Source: Brachynemurus nebulosus (taxonomy: Eukaryota > Arthropoda > Insecta > Neuroptera > Myrmeleontidae). Taken from it: 64,000 nucleotides of DNA. The notes beneath the pieces were generated by a model. That model saw only the letters and a program-made list of their open reading frames with translations, was not told the origin of the DNA and did not search any database. The translations under genes and the position numbers were made by a program. Of the stretch, positions 12,786-25,001 are shown piece after piece. Numbering within the stretch: position 1 is the stretch's first letter; each line of letters starts with the position of its first letter. The stretch is from assembly GCA_035578155.1 (NCBI GenBank), contig JAPWDM010000001.1, positions 90,285,576 to 90,349,575 of the forward strand, written 5' to 3'.

Positions 12786-13319
12786 AGAAGCCAACTTGCT
12801 ATCTCTACACTAGTGATACCAGTGTAGACAAAAATCCCCTCTACTTTCAATCATTATGTTGTGTAGATACACACTGTTTGTAGTGGTGTTGGTTTGATGT
12901 TTGCAACTGTGTCAGTCGTCACACACACAATTACAAAACACGTATTGTCGGACAGAGCAAGGTGGAGTCCAAATTAACAATGGTCTAACAATACATTACA
13001 ATGCGTTGTGCATTCGGTGACCGACACCGACTAACTAAATGCCTTAGGCGGTATCAACCACACTCAGGCACACTGCTATCCACAATTTTTTACACATACG
13101 CTTAAGGCTTGGGCACAACATTTTATCTTAAAAAAAAAAGTGGCGGGGCTGACTTGGATCGATATCTTAAAAAAAATCGATTTTTTTATATTTTTAATGG
13201 AGAAGATAATAATAGAATTGAATAAAAATTTCTAACGCTTCCGGAGACATTTTCATATTTCTATTTGTAAAAATAAAATAAACTAATATTAAAGAGAAAA
13301 AATTTGTTTGTATATCCGA

Positions 13320-13720
13320 AATAAACTCAAAAGGTGCTGAATCGATTTTGAAAATTTTTTCACTGTTAAAAAGTTAAGCTACTCCAGATTAATATAGGAT
13401 ATGTTATATAAGGTCCCCTGAGCCGTAAGGATCCAAAAATAGCTAAACTATTTTAGAGTAACGCAAACTATGTTATATGAAATTATTACGTCCCGCGACG
13501 TCTTGGGGACCGAAAAGGCATCCAAAATAAACTTCAACCGACTTTGAAATTTTTCACTGTCAGGAAATTAAACTATTTCAGATTGATATAGACCTCAAAG
13601 GCTCCAAAGCTTATTACTTAATCCATTTTGAAATCTTTTTATTATTGGGAAGCTAACACTTTTAGGTTGACATGGGCTATATTATATAAAGTTGTCTAGG
13701 ATTCTCAAATATTATTGAAT
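13320..13720. repeat. three diverged tandem units ending in gttatata-like motifs
   Basis: The pattern 'cgattttgaaaattttttc ... taagcta ... agattaatatagga' recurs near 13341, 13536 and 13620. Each unit has a ttttgaaat core, a shortened middle part and a gatataggc-like end. This resembles a common decayed insect repeat; the family is not identified. Confidence 0.5.
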
Positions 13721-13820
13721 TATGGAAGAAGTTAATGAGAGATAAAAATTGTCCGTCAGGGTATTCAAAACTCAAAAAGGGCTTAAAATAAACAGTTAGA
13801 CGGAACTTGGTTAATAGAAT

Positions 13821-14032
13821 CATAGCGATTATGGATCACTGAATAGTAAAATCACAGTGATTGCGGACTACTGAGTAGTAAGATCATATTGATTACGGGC
13901 CACTGAGTAATAAGGTCATAGTAATTATGAGTCACTGGGTAGTAAGGTCATAATGATTATGGACCACTGGGTAGTAAGGATATAGTGATTATGGATCACT
14001 GGATAATAAAGTCATAGTGATTAAGGATCACT
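13821..14032. repeat. 32-bp tandem repeat, 6.6 copies
   Basis: Six full 32-bp units start at 13821, 13853, 13885, 13917, 13949 and 13981, with a 20-bp partial unit from 14013. The consensus is catagtgattatggatcact followed by gggtagtaaggt. Each unit carries imperfect gtgattat and atcactg halves. It is a minisatellite with no coding potential. Confidence 0.93.
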
Positions 14033-14639
14033 AAAATCGCAAAATAAATTTTGATTCTTGGTAATATTTGAGCGGAATAGCTCTTTTCATTGCGTTTAAT
14101 TTTTAGCTTTTATTCTTAAATACTTATATATCAATCTCTTATTAGCTACAGACCCCAACCTTGCCCTTTTGGAATAGGCGGCAATTAGACAAAAAATTAC
14201 TTCTGGCGACGTCTCTATTTTAGAGCCGTTTGTCGAGCGAAGCGAATCACTATAAGTAAAATTTCGTATAGAAATTCGGAATATTTGATTTTGAACCCAT
14301 TTTTCAGATATTTTTACGTAGATGAAATCGTGGACCACAGCTACAAAATATGTATAATATTTGTAACATATAAAATTATATCAAACAACAAAATGAAAAC
14401 AAATTAGCCACCTGAGTGAAGTCAGGATGGGCTGCTAGTATTATTATAATATTATAACAGTTGGCTCCATAGGATAAACCAAAAATGTGGGCATTTTTCT
14501 TTTTAAATGCACTTGAGCGAAAAAAAGAATTAGAAAAGAAAAACTAAAACATATTTCTTTCCAAAAATTTAGTCAGCGATCGTGTTTGCGTCATCTGTGC
14601 GCAAGGGGTTGAATTATGAAGCGATCTTTACTTATTTTA
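14033..14639. other. AT-rich DNA, no gene recognised
   Basis: The minus strand holds an 80-codon open frame at 14096-14338 that matches nothing I recognise. No RNA gene or transposon end is visible. Confidence 0.3.
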
Positions 14640-14759
14640 GCGAATTTCCAAAACTGGAAATTCAGCTTTTACAGCAGGTGTCATGGTGCGACCTAAGCCC
14701 GGGACCATATTAGAAATATGTTTTGAGGTCCCTAGAATACGAAAATGATATCCACTAAA

Positions 14760-14835
<76 letters not shown>

Positions 14836-15120
14836 GTGTTCCCACGATAACTCTCGAACGAAACGTTTAGTGCACATGAAATTTGGTGTGTGTATTGGAA
14901 TCTGGTTTGGCTCGCCTAAGTTCGTTAGCCAGACACGTCGGATGCCCAGAAGTAGGTTTTCCGGGCGTTTTTTGTCAACAAAATGAGTTTTTTGCCAGAA
15001 TTAAGCAATTATTCAAAATTTTTTTACACCAATCGGAAGAAATAGGTAATATGCTTAAAAAATGTTTTTATACCGTTGCTCTAAATTACTTACTTTTCGA
15101 GAAAAACTAGGAAATATGTC
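14640..15120. repeat. dispersed repeat with (TA)n core, copy 1
   Basis: The segment 14695-14760 (gggaccatattagaaatatg, gaggtccctagaa, ccactaaaatttata) runs into a (TA)n tract at about 14762-14830. The same arrangement recurs at 20190-20308. The following segment 14830-15120 (cagacacgtcggatgccca, aaaatgagttttttgc, ttttcgagaaaaact) recurs at 18370-18660. This marks a dispersed repeat family with a TA microsatellite in the middle. Confidence 0.7.
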
Positions 15121-17700
15121 GTTCTCCATTTCACTCGCACTCGCATTCTTTTTTTTTCTGTCTCATTTTTTGCGAGCTAAATTCGAAAAAAACCGCTTTA
15201 TAAGTAGCATGTCATGATTTTTTTAATCCAATTTAACGATTCGGCTATATTCTTTTTCTTTGTCAGTTAAATGTTTTTATAATGTATCTCTATTCCATTT
15301 TTTTTTTAGATAAAAAATCACGGCGCAGTTTTTTATGTGATATGATCAGAATTTAGATGATGTTTACACCTTCCTAAAGTTAATAAGACTTTGCTACAAT
15401 CGCATAAAAATTACGTTAAATCATATTCAAACAATAATATTTTTACGTAATTTTCTATCCAAATGACAATACTACGTTATAATTATATGTATAAACCCAT
15501 CATTTTAGTGGTAAATAAATTTGCACATTCAGTTTTTTTTTTTTTTTGACAACAAAACAAAATAATTTTAAATTTTGACAAGTTGTATCATATATTTTTG
15601 AAAATATTAAATATTTTAAGGCAAAAATGTATTAAAGAACTGAAATTTGTTTAACAAAAACCATACATCTGCTCGTTTTACCTTAAAAATCTCGGAAAAT
15701 AGAATATTTTTCAATAATTAACTCAGAAAAAGCATATATGAGGTAATTTTTATGATATTTTTTTGAAAATTTCAAAATAGTAGGGTTACAATGTTTTTTT
15801 TTTTAATTATTTTGTAGAATTTGGTAAACACATCGTAAAAAGTACTCGCCTTGAAAAAATCAAACAAGTATTTAAAAAAAAATACTATTTCTTAAAGAAA
15901 ATATTAAAATTATGTACAAATGCCGTCCTGACCAACTGATATATTGGAACCGATTTTGAGCAGCTGGATTTACTACAGGCAAAAGCTCATAGCGAATACA
16001 CACATTTTTTAACATCCTTTTGAATTTTGTAATTCAATCATTACAAATAAAATCTAAATAAAAAAAATCGATATGAACTGTTTTTTCTCAATTTTCTAGC
16101 ATCAAATCTAGCGATAATTAACTAGCGGGTGATTGTATCGACATTTTAATGTAAAATATAGTAATTTTAACCGTCTTCAAAATAACGTTTCGATTTTAAC
16201 AATAAAAATTTTTAATAAAGTGTTTAAGTTCTGGCAAGATTGTCAAAAAGGGACTGAAATATTTTTAGATATTAATATATACAAAAAATATTAATGCGTT
16301 AAATACTTGCTAGACTTATAAACTTTCATTTTCGTATACGCTTTCGGTTTCGGATATTTAATTATTTCGGATATCGGTAGTTTTAGTTACGGTTACGAAT
16401 ATCCATAACATCCCTAATGTAAATGTTTGTCAATCTAACTTCATTGAGACAAAGTTAGTTATTTACGATTTTCGGAAGAACACGTATAAAAACATCTTTT
16501 TTATAAGTACGTATTATCATATAAACACATTTGGTTTGCAATTTTTTAATAATTAGTTTCTACGCTACTGAAATTATCTATCCATTTGAAAATTGGGATC
16601 CAGTGATGTACATTGGCACTACAAAAGTGTGGGTGAAAAATTTCATTTTCACTTTTACTGAAATTATGTCATAAATTCATATTTTCAGAATTTATTCATT
16701 TGGCAGAAAAATTCTAAATTATTAAAAAAGCCAAATAATTAATAACAATTAAAAAAAAAAAAAAAAAAAAAAAAACAGAAAACATTTATTCATATTTGCA
16801 TTTTTATAAAAACATGTAGGTATTATATTTTATATGCACTTTAACTAAAATGTCAAATTTCACACGTTGTTAATTTTCAATTTCACTCAAAATACGCTTA
16901 AAAATCAAAACTTAAAGTTTATAACATTCACAATCCGTGTAGAGTGTCCATACGTCTTGGTTTTCCCGGATTTGTCACGGTTCTAGCTCCGGTGTCCCGA
17001 CAGACTTTTTCAAGACCTCGATTTGTTCCGGTTTTTCAAACTACTAATTTTTTATTTTCATCATCTAATAAGTACACAATTTTTCATTTTAAATAATGAA
17101 TAGTTCAGTATCATATTGAAAGATCAACAGTAGATTTATTTACAACCAAACCTAAAAATATTTAAAAAAAATTAATTACTAATTAAATTTTCCAAGTTTT
17201 TTCGATTTTACCTTAAACACGAACTTCCAAAAAAACATTTTCTTTTCTTAACTTTCCATCATATATGTATCTACATAAATAAATTGTAATATTATTTTGC
17301 TTGCTTTTATGATACTGAAGTTCCTGAACAATTAAAAATTAAAATGACTGGAATTTTATTCGAACTTTTAAATAAAGTAGTTAACCAACGCGGACGCTGA
17401 TAGCGCCACAATACAGAAATTGCCACATTTAAATGTTCATGTTTTAATGCATTTTTCTTGAAAATAAAATTGTCTAAGAAGCTCACTTTCATAAGAAATT
17501 TTATAAAAATTTAAAAAATATATATTTCCTAGAACAGGGGGCGATTTATTTTGAAAAAAATTAATATTTTAAATAAAGAGCCATTAATAGGTAATCTATA
17601 CATATAATACAAATGTAACGAGACCGTTTCTGTATAGGGAATATTTTTTAAAAATTGTGCAGATACTGTATAGTTATCGATGTAGATATCAAAACAGCGA
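15121..17700. other. AT-rich DNA, no gene recognised
   Basis: Mostly A/T-rich sequence with a pure A run of about 27 at 16749-16775. No supported coding region, RNA gene or clear element end. Confidence 0.4.
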
Positions 17701-17711
17701 TTTTTAAAATT

Positions 17712-17714
<3 letters not shown>

Positions 17715-17744
<30 letters not shown>

Positions 17745-18215
17745 TCGTCTGTTCACGCATCACACAAAAACTACTGGTTGGATTTTAATGAAATTTGGTG
17801 TGCTGACAACTTATTACCCGGATCAACATCTAAGATACTTTCTACTTCGAGAAAGTGTCTCATTCCCACAGGAAAATGGAAAAACCATGTTGAGCATGTG
17901 CATACAGTACGCAAAAACTATTGAACGGATTTTGATGCAATTTGGTGTGGTGATAACTTATTACCTGAGTCAGCATCTCAGATACTTTTTATTTCGGGAA
18001 AGTGGCTCATTCCCACAGGAAAATAAAAAAACTTTTTGAGCATGTGCACATATTACGCGAAAACTATTGAACGGATTTTTATGAAATCTGGTGTAGTGAT
18101 AACTTATTACCTGCGTCAACATTTAGGATACTTTTTATTACGGGAAAATATTTCCTTGCTTTAGGAAAATACAAAAATTATTTTGCTTATGTGCATGTAT
18201 ACTTAAAACTATTGT
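17715..18215. repeat. (TGTC)n microsatellite plus three tandem 140-bp units
   Basis: A (tgtc)n tract at 17717-17745 is followed by three diverged direct repeats starting near 17756, 17910 and 18053. Each begins acgc-aaaactattgaacgg, contains ttggtgtggtgataacttatt and catctcagatactttt, and ends aggaaaat with gcatgtgca. A tgtc run followed by 'aaactactgg-ggattttaatgaaatttgg' is a common dispersed insect repeat. The open frames here are by-products. Confidence 0.8.
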
Positions 18216-18369
18216 TCTATGCGAATGCTTTATAATTACTATACTTATATACTTGTCATTTATTAAATTAAATTTACCATAATACAAAATTTCTGGAGAC
18301 TAACTCTATTTTAAATTAATTTAGAAATTTCGAAAATTTAAGTGCCTATATTTCCGAGAAATTCATTTT

Positions 18370-18660
18370 GGGATGAAACTTGTTATATTTATAGGATAGA
18401 TACTAGTTTGGGATGCAAATATAATAAAACAATAAAACGTTGGAAGTCCAAAAATTCTGTATGAGTTCTCCAGTCAGACACGTCCGATTCCAAAAACCTC
18501 AAAAAAATGAGTTTTTTGCAAACAATTTGCCAAAATTTAAAAGTTTTTCCAATTTTTTTTACATTGTGGTAAAGAACCAAGAAAATCACAGAAAATTCAT
18601 TTTGAACCATTATTCTAGGTAAGCGGGTTTTCGAGAAAAAGTAACTTTTATGATTGGAAA
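18370..18660. repeat. dispersed repeat, second copy of the 14830-15120 segment
   Basis: It shares cagacacgtc-gat, a aaaaatgagttttttgc core, and the closing ggttttcgagaaaaagtaac with 14920-15115. No (TA)n tract here. Direct orientation relative to the first copy. Confidence 0.6.
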
Positions 18661-20164
18661 TTCGCTATGTTATGCAGATGCTGCGACAGGGGTATTTTGT
18701 ATATATGGTGTTTGTCCTCGATACTTTTAAGCAAGGATAAATAATCAATAGTCACATCAATCTACATAGGTAGGTGTCACCTAGCTATGGATTTAGTTGT
18801 GTATGATAGCTTGCTTGAATCTACCTGTTTTCTATCAGAAAGCTAGTTTTGGTAGAAAACGATACGCTTAAAGCTAATGAAGTAATTAGAAAGCCATTAG
18901 ATAGTACTGTTCTAACAACTGTATATACAAATGACGCTTGTCGTGCAGTTGTTTTGATTTTGTATAATCGCACACCGTTTGATTTGTAAAAAACGCATAT
19001 TCTTTGTTATTTACGCGCTTTTCTACGATTTTTTATAATCGTAATTTTCGCTACTTAATTTTGTTGATTTACGCTTATAACTGTTAAAATTTGTAAGTGA
19101 AAATCGTCTCCTATTAACCCATCGTATTTCCTAAAATTTCCATCTTTCTGGAGTTTTTTTAAAGCCGTTTGCCGTTAGTAAAAGATAAAGGTGTTTTTAT
19201 TTATCTTATTTCGCATGAACCACCGATTGCTTTTCATTGTCGGGGAAATATTTGCTTTGTTTCTAATTCATATTTTTTGTATTAAATTTGAATTACACAT
19301 TACAGTCCTTCGAAAATTGCCAATCCATGACGGATCAAATTTTGTCCATGGTGAAATTTTAGACTCGCGCCAACAGATCAAAAAAATAAAGAATAAAAAT
19401 AAAACGCCAAAAAAAGAGATAAATCTTTTTATTAATTTTTATTTTTTTTTTTCATTTTTCAAAATTTTTGGGTAGATTAAGGCCTACCAGGCCTACACGT
19501 GACTAAAATCACCACTGAACTAAAAGGGGGTAATGTCACGCAAGAGTATAGAACATGGGACGAAGATTCGTCCTCCAGACTGTACATAAGACAGTATTAC
19601 GTTCCCGTATACAATTATACGTAATGGTATCTTTTCATAATCACTAAAATAAAATTTTGAAACAAAAAATCATTGTGTAAAATTTTATTGGCGGATCCTG
19701 TATATTAGTACCCCTTGTGTACATGATTATGTGTAGGTAATGTTCATAATTACGCGTAGTGATTATTCACGTAGCTGTGGCAAGCAGAATGTCATCTTTC
19801 GTGAGTTGGTACTTGTTTTCTTAAAACGCCGCGAAACAGATCATATAAATAAGCCGTCATGAGGATAACATAATTCTTTTTATTTCTGTATTTCCTGTGT
19901 TAAACTTGTCGTGCGGAAGGGCGCCAATTAACAATTAATCTACTTCAAGTATGAAAATTCAATATTTAATTCTTTTGTTGTTCAACCACGTGTAACTTTT
20001 AGGTTATTATTCAACAATAGAACTCAGGATGCAATTTTGAATAATCTATTGCTATTTATTGTTAACTATTTCAATTGTGTTAAATTATCATTTTAAATTC
20101 TAACTCTTCAATGCTAATTGATCCTTTAATTAATTTTTCTTTTAGCAATTCCGCTATTACAGCA
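18661..20164. other. AT-rich DNA, no gene recognised
   Basis: No recognisable coding region or RNA gene. A 94-codon open frame at 19191-19475 has a hydrophobic start and a lysine/asparagine-rich tail, consistent with chance in A/T-rich sequence. Confidence 0.35.
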
Positions 20165-20247
20165 GCTCTTATGGTAAGATTTAAGTTCGGGACTATGGTA
20201 GAAATTTGTTTTGGAGGCTGTAGAACCCAAAAATCTACTTCACTAAA

Positions 20248-20310
<63 letters not shown>
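20165..20310. repeat. dispersed repeat with (TA)n core, copy 2
   Basis: The stretch gggactatggtagaaatttg, gaggctgtagaacc, cactaaaatttata runs into a (TA)n tract at about 20250-20308. It matches 14700-14830 unit for unit. The long tyrosine/isoleucine frames through the tract are artefacts of the microsatellite. Confidence 0.75.
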
Positions 20311-20312
<2 letters not shown>

Positions 20313-22508
20313 GTAAAGTAAATAACTCTCTTCCTTTTAACAGATGGCTTATCTCGCTGTATAATTGCCGAAAACATAAATTTTTTTTCGGAATTCGCAA
20401 TCCGAAAAAATCGCATCCCAGCGTGCTCGTCGTTTAATATAAATTTCCCTGAATATGCCTCTGACCAAACTAAAATTATTCGCATCCTGTATAATAAAAA
20501 CTTTTTTAAAAATAAACAAAAAAATTTTTTTTATTTTACTATAATATGTAAACATGTGTTGATTGTCGAACTTATATGTACTATATTCTAACAGAAAAGC
20601 GAACAGTTTTTCATAAATTTTGATTAAAATAAGTTTATGAATTATTTTTTTAGTTTTTAAAATTTTTTAGTTTTTTATATAACAGTGCATTATGAATACT
20701 GCAAAAACCATAACTCTGATATTAGTATTTGCATTACACATTATTAATTTAGTAACAAATTACATTAAAAACTACCCTTATAAATTACCAAACAAATAAA
20801 AAGAGAACAGAACAGAACAATGAAAAAAATACACAAGAAAAATTTCCATGGGTTGTAATTTTTCAAAAAATAACTTTTTCTTTTAACTATCATAAAACAC
20901 GAATTTTTAATTGTTGATACGTTGGTACACAACTTCTTTCACTATCTATAAAAACTAAATACCCGTTTTATGTATTGGTATGTACATATGTCAAATTCTG
21001 TACAATGTGTTCCATATTCGATAGTTTTGCAGCTAAAGTGCATAAGAGAAAAACAGAAATTAATAACAATGTTTGATAACGACTTATTTTTTCTTCTCTC
21101 AATTTTCTCACTAAGATCAAAAATTAATTTTTAAACAACTTTAAATATAATCTATTTCACTTAAATTTAAACATGAGTCATCACTTACGAGTTTGAGTAA
21201 TTCTCGTTTTCTTAGCTTTATCTCTTTCATTGTTTCAAAGGCGTAAATTTTAAATTTGCAGTTTGTTTTTAGAAAAGAATAGAAGATTGATTTGTTTCAA
21301 ATATAAGAATTATTTAATGTTTGACGATGACTCATGCTCAATTGTATTTGAAACGGGGTATAGTTAAAAGTTTGTAAAGAAAAACAGATGTGACGAAAGG
21401 GCAATTATATTACAAACAAAAATATATTTCAATTATCAAAAAGAAAAATTTTTATTCATAATTAAGTAACTTTAGAGGAAAACTCTAACGGAAAATGCGA
21501 AACTATCTGCATCAGTTATCATTATCGTAAAATTTTAAAATGTCCACATGAAAGTCACCGCTATAAATTTTTTACCAAATTTATTCTTTTATTTCAGCAA
21601 CACTTTGAAATACCAATTTACCTGCAACCCCACGTAAGTTAACTCAAGTTTCAGTGGACACACAGGCATCCATACTTACAAACACACAGTCCAAGTGCGT
21701 TTTATACACACATTAAGCAAGGTTACTGACTTATTTGCATTTTTGTAGTTTTCGAATAAAATACGTGGCATTATATTATTTTGTACGGTTTACTATGAAA
21801 ATAAATAAATATATTCGACAATCACAATGTTATTTGTGTTTGTGTTATTTAAGGGTCAATTAAGTGGTAATTTGATTCCTTACAAATCACATAGACTTTG
21901 AAATACAATATTTCTGAAACGAGATATAAAGAATAAAAGTTGTTAAAAGAACTTTAACTTTATTTTAAAAGATTTTTCTAATGATAAACCGCAAACAGTA
22001 TACGTAGAATTATTTTTCAACATTTCTCTTAATAATTTTGATTTGAATTTTTGGAAATGTTATCAAATATCAGAATATACTTTGACGTAAAATTTCACTT
22101 AATGAGAACCATTTTTCTTCCTTTAAATTATGTACTTAAAAGTGTTTATGTCGAGTTTCAAATACGGAAGATACCGTAAAAAATTTTAAAAAAAATGTTT
22201 TACTGACGGTTAATTGAGATATCTATCTGTAGCATGTATTATATTCGCAAAATTTCGTGTTCCAAAGGCGGAGAATTTCTGAAAATGTTACAACCCACTC
22301 ACATTAAAAAATTACAAGAGCTTCTAGAGTTCTTCAGAACCCTAAAAAAAAAGATTGAAATATGTAATACACATGTATGTGTGTGAGTGTTACTGTGTTA
22401 TGTATTTCCAAGCATTTTTACAATACATAGTCAATAAAATAAGTATCAATAATATCATATACATATTGATATTATATTGTATTTGTACATATGTACACAA
22501 AACTTATA
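20311..22508. other. AT-rich DNA, no gene recognised
   Basis: I find no supported gene, RNA or transposon end in this stretch. Confidence 0.35.
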
Positions 22509-22945
22509 GCCCGAGAGCCCACCGTATGCAAAACCTATGTATAAGACAGATGAACGATTTTTTGTAAGTAGTACTACCGCTAAAGGGAGCTTTCTTTAGA
22601 ATTGCAAAATTTTGCCCGCATGATAAAAATATGACGTCACTTCCGGTTATGGTTTTGTCATGTCATCAGATACATTGACAATATTTACACCAAAACGAAG
22701 GTTTCGAAGTCCAAAATAAAAAAAAAACCTTTCAATGAAGGCAGCCAAAGTTTTACGAATTTTTAAGATCTGGCAGCTTTCATTTTGGTGTAAATATCAT
22801 CAATGTATTTGATGACGTAACAAAACCATAACCGGAAGTGACGTTATATTTTTATCATGCGGACAAAATTTAGGTCTGGGGTAGTACTACTTACAAAAAA
22901 TCCACTATCTTATACATAGGTTTTGCATACGGTGGGCTCTTAGAC
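22509..22945. mobile_element. foldback MITE with long terminal inverted repeats
   Basis: The left end reads gagcccaccgtatgcaaaac and continues with ctatgtataaga and gattttttgtaagtagtact. The right end (22876-22945) is its reverse complement with few mismatches. Further inside, cacttccggttatggttttg at 22647 and its complement at about 22830, and the tttacaccaaaa pair, extend the pairing over most of the 437 bp. It carries no coding region. I cannot assign a target-site duplication or superfamily with confidence. Confidence 0.8.
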
Positions 22946-23735
22946 CATTAGTTATTTTAAAAAAAAGATATTTTGAAGTTATTTATTACTTGTCAGTGTC
23001 ATTTGGATATTTATACTGTTCTGAAAATTTATTATTATTATTATTTATTAAAAACACTAGTAACCTATTTATACATATTTGTCACATGGGTACGACTGAT
23101 ATTATCAATAATAAAACAGAACATTTTTCACTTCGAAAATAACGATATTTTTAACAATAGAGGTACTGGTTTTTCTTTAATTCAAAGTATTAAAATTAAA
23201 AGTATTTGTATATGCATGAATAATAAACCGATTGTATATTTTTGAAATGTTTTAAATTTAATTGTTGTGTCATAATTCGTAAAAAACTAAATTTTATAGG
23301 AAAAATAATACTTTCATGTCACCAGTCTAATCATTAGAAAAGCGCCCTTAACCATTAAACCATCTTTATTCTGAGGGGTGTTTAGTTTTAATTTTGTTCT
23401 GAACTACGCCAATGTTAGAGGCAGCCCTGAATGTGTTAAATGTGTCAAAGAATTGGATTAAAGTTGACGTAAGTCAGTGATTACTAAAATCGATTGGAGG
23501 TGTTTGTTAAATTTCCAAATAATTTAATGAGATTTGACGAAATCAATCTTTTTGAAATATGACGTAGATTGTCTCATTAAAAATTATGTTCAAATTTTTA
23601 TGGACACTGCTGTAGAACTATTTTAAAAAGATTCCGTAAACAAGCAGGTAAAAATGTTTTGTTGAAAAAAAATTTACGTTCAAAAAAGCAAAGGAAAAAA
23701 ATGATAAGTAATCAGAGCCTGATTAAGTTTTTTTT
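22946..23735. other. AT-rich DNA, no gene recognised
   Basis: Nothing supported. A 90-codon plus-strand frame at 22973-23245 is of the composition expected by chance. Confidence 0.35.
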
Positions 23736-24158
23736 CTAGGGGCCATTTTTTAACGATTCTATTTTATTAAAATAATTAAATGCCCAGACTTCGGCAGAAT
23801 AAAGTAAAGTGGCTCGAGATATACTGTCAAATAAATGAAATTTTGTTGCCCAACTTTCCGATTTAGAATTTCTTAAGATACGCCCGACTCTGACATTTGC
23901 AGCAATTGCTTTATTTATTGCATGATTCGTTGCCCGCAAAAACTTACACGTAGATGTAAATGGTACTCCGAGAAATTTGTACTGTTGGCAAGTTTCGATA
24001 GATTTCGAATCATATTTAAAGGTATATACTTTAGCAATAAACGAACTAAGTTGATTCAAATCATGTGCAACTTTATTATTAAATAGCTCATATACTTCTG
24101 GGCTTAAAAAAAAGTGTGACATTTCATGTTTATACCAAGTTTCATAAAAATTGTACAT
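23736..24158 (-). pseudogene. non-LTR retrotransposon reverse transcriptase remnant (C-terminal part of RT)
   Basis: A 140-codon minus-strand frame includes YKFLGVPFTSTCKF, then HAINKAIAANVRVGRI, then SWATKFHLFDSISRATLLYS and AEVWAF. This is the usual order of the post-catalytic region of LINE reverse transcriptases (a YLGV motif, a helical stretch, then the LLY-x3-W motif). The catalytic YxDD region, endonuclease and 3' end are absent. It is unlike the TAA-targeting elements at 33-64 kb and belongs to a different, older family, possibly Jockey, CR1 or RTE-like. It is an isolated dead fragment. Confidence 0.7.
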
Positions 24159-24993
24159 TTCCCTATGGGAAAATTCAATAAAAATATTTTAAACAGAATT
24201 TGTCTATATATTTCAAAATGGTTGCCATATGGCTGATAGGGTTAAGTGGATCCTACCCAAAATTTTAAGCTTAGAGTATGAGTAGTTAGTAACAAAAAGT
24301 TGGTACTTTTGTCCAGCATGTCCACATATTTTTATTAATCTTCCTGACTAATCGGATATAAAATTTTAAAAATAGTTACAATAAGTGTTTTAAACACTAG
24401 CTTATTTTTTTATTTTTTTTATTTTGTTACAATTTAATTTCTTATTCTTGAGCATAAATTATCTGAAAAATTATTTGCAATTTACAATATCGGGGGAAAA
24501 AATTACAATTTACTATTTTGCGGGGACCCATTTTCCTCTTTGGAACTTAACAATTATATTAATTATTGTTAATTAACAACATACCAGCTATAAAATTTAA
24601 AGAATGGTTCCAGTATGTTTGCAGTATAACTTAAAATACTAATATTTTCACAAAATTTTTTTGAACTCAAGCTTTTTTTTGTTTATTTTACAGCTTAGAT
24701 TAGTATTATTATTACATACGAACGCCATTTTTAAAAAGGATATCTTTCTTTTTTAATATCGGAAAGGCAATACTAACACATAATTTATAACTACTGTAGA
24801 AAAAGTAATTATAGTCGCATTTTTATCAAATGCAAATAATTCATGGCTTTGGAATTTAAAAATGAAATTTTGTTATTTATCAAAGGTATTATAATTTTTA
24901 TCATCCTTTTTCAATACATTTGGTAGTAGATCTTGTAAAAGATAGCTATATTACAAGCATGTCTGCTATGTTGTTATACGTGCATTCCTATTG
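24159..24993. other. AT-rich DNA, no gene recognised
   Basis: No supported feature. Confidence 0.35.
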
Positions 24994-25001
24994 CATGAAA
25001 T

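Noticed and set aside
10100..14400. Possible tRNA or 5S rRNA genes in GC-richer patches
   Set aside because: I could not find paired A and B boxes with a foldable cloverleaf, or a 5S-like core, at any of these patches.
17655..18039. Frames containing repeated SVCL
   Set aside because: They are produced by the (TGTC)n tract and the tandem repeat that follows.
20080..20485. Frames with long isoleucine/tyrosine runs
   Set aside because: They are produced by the (TA)n tract at 20250-20308.
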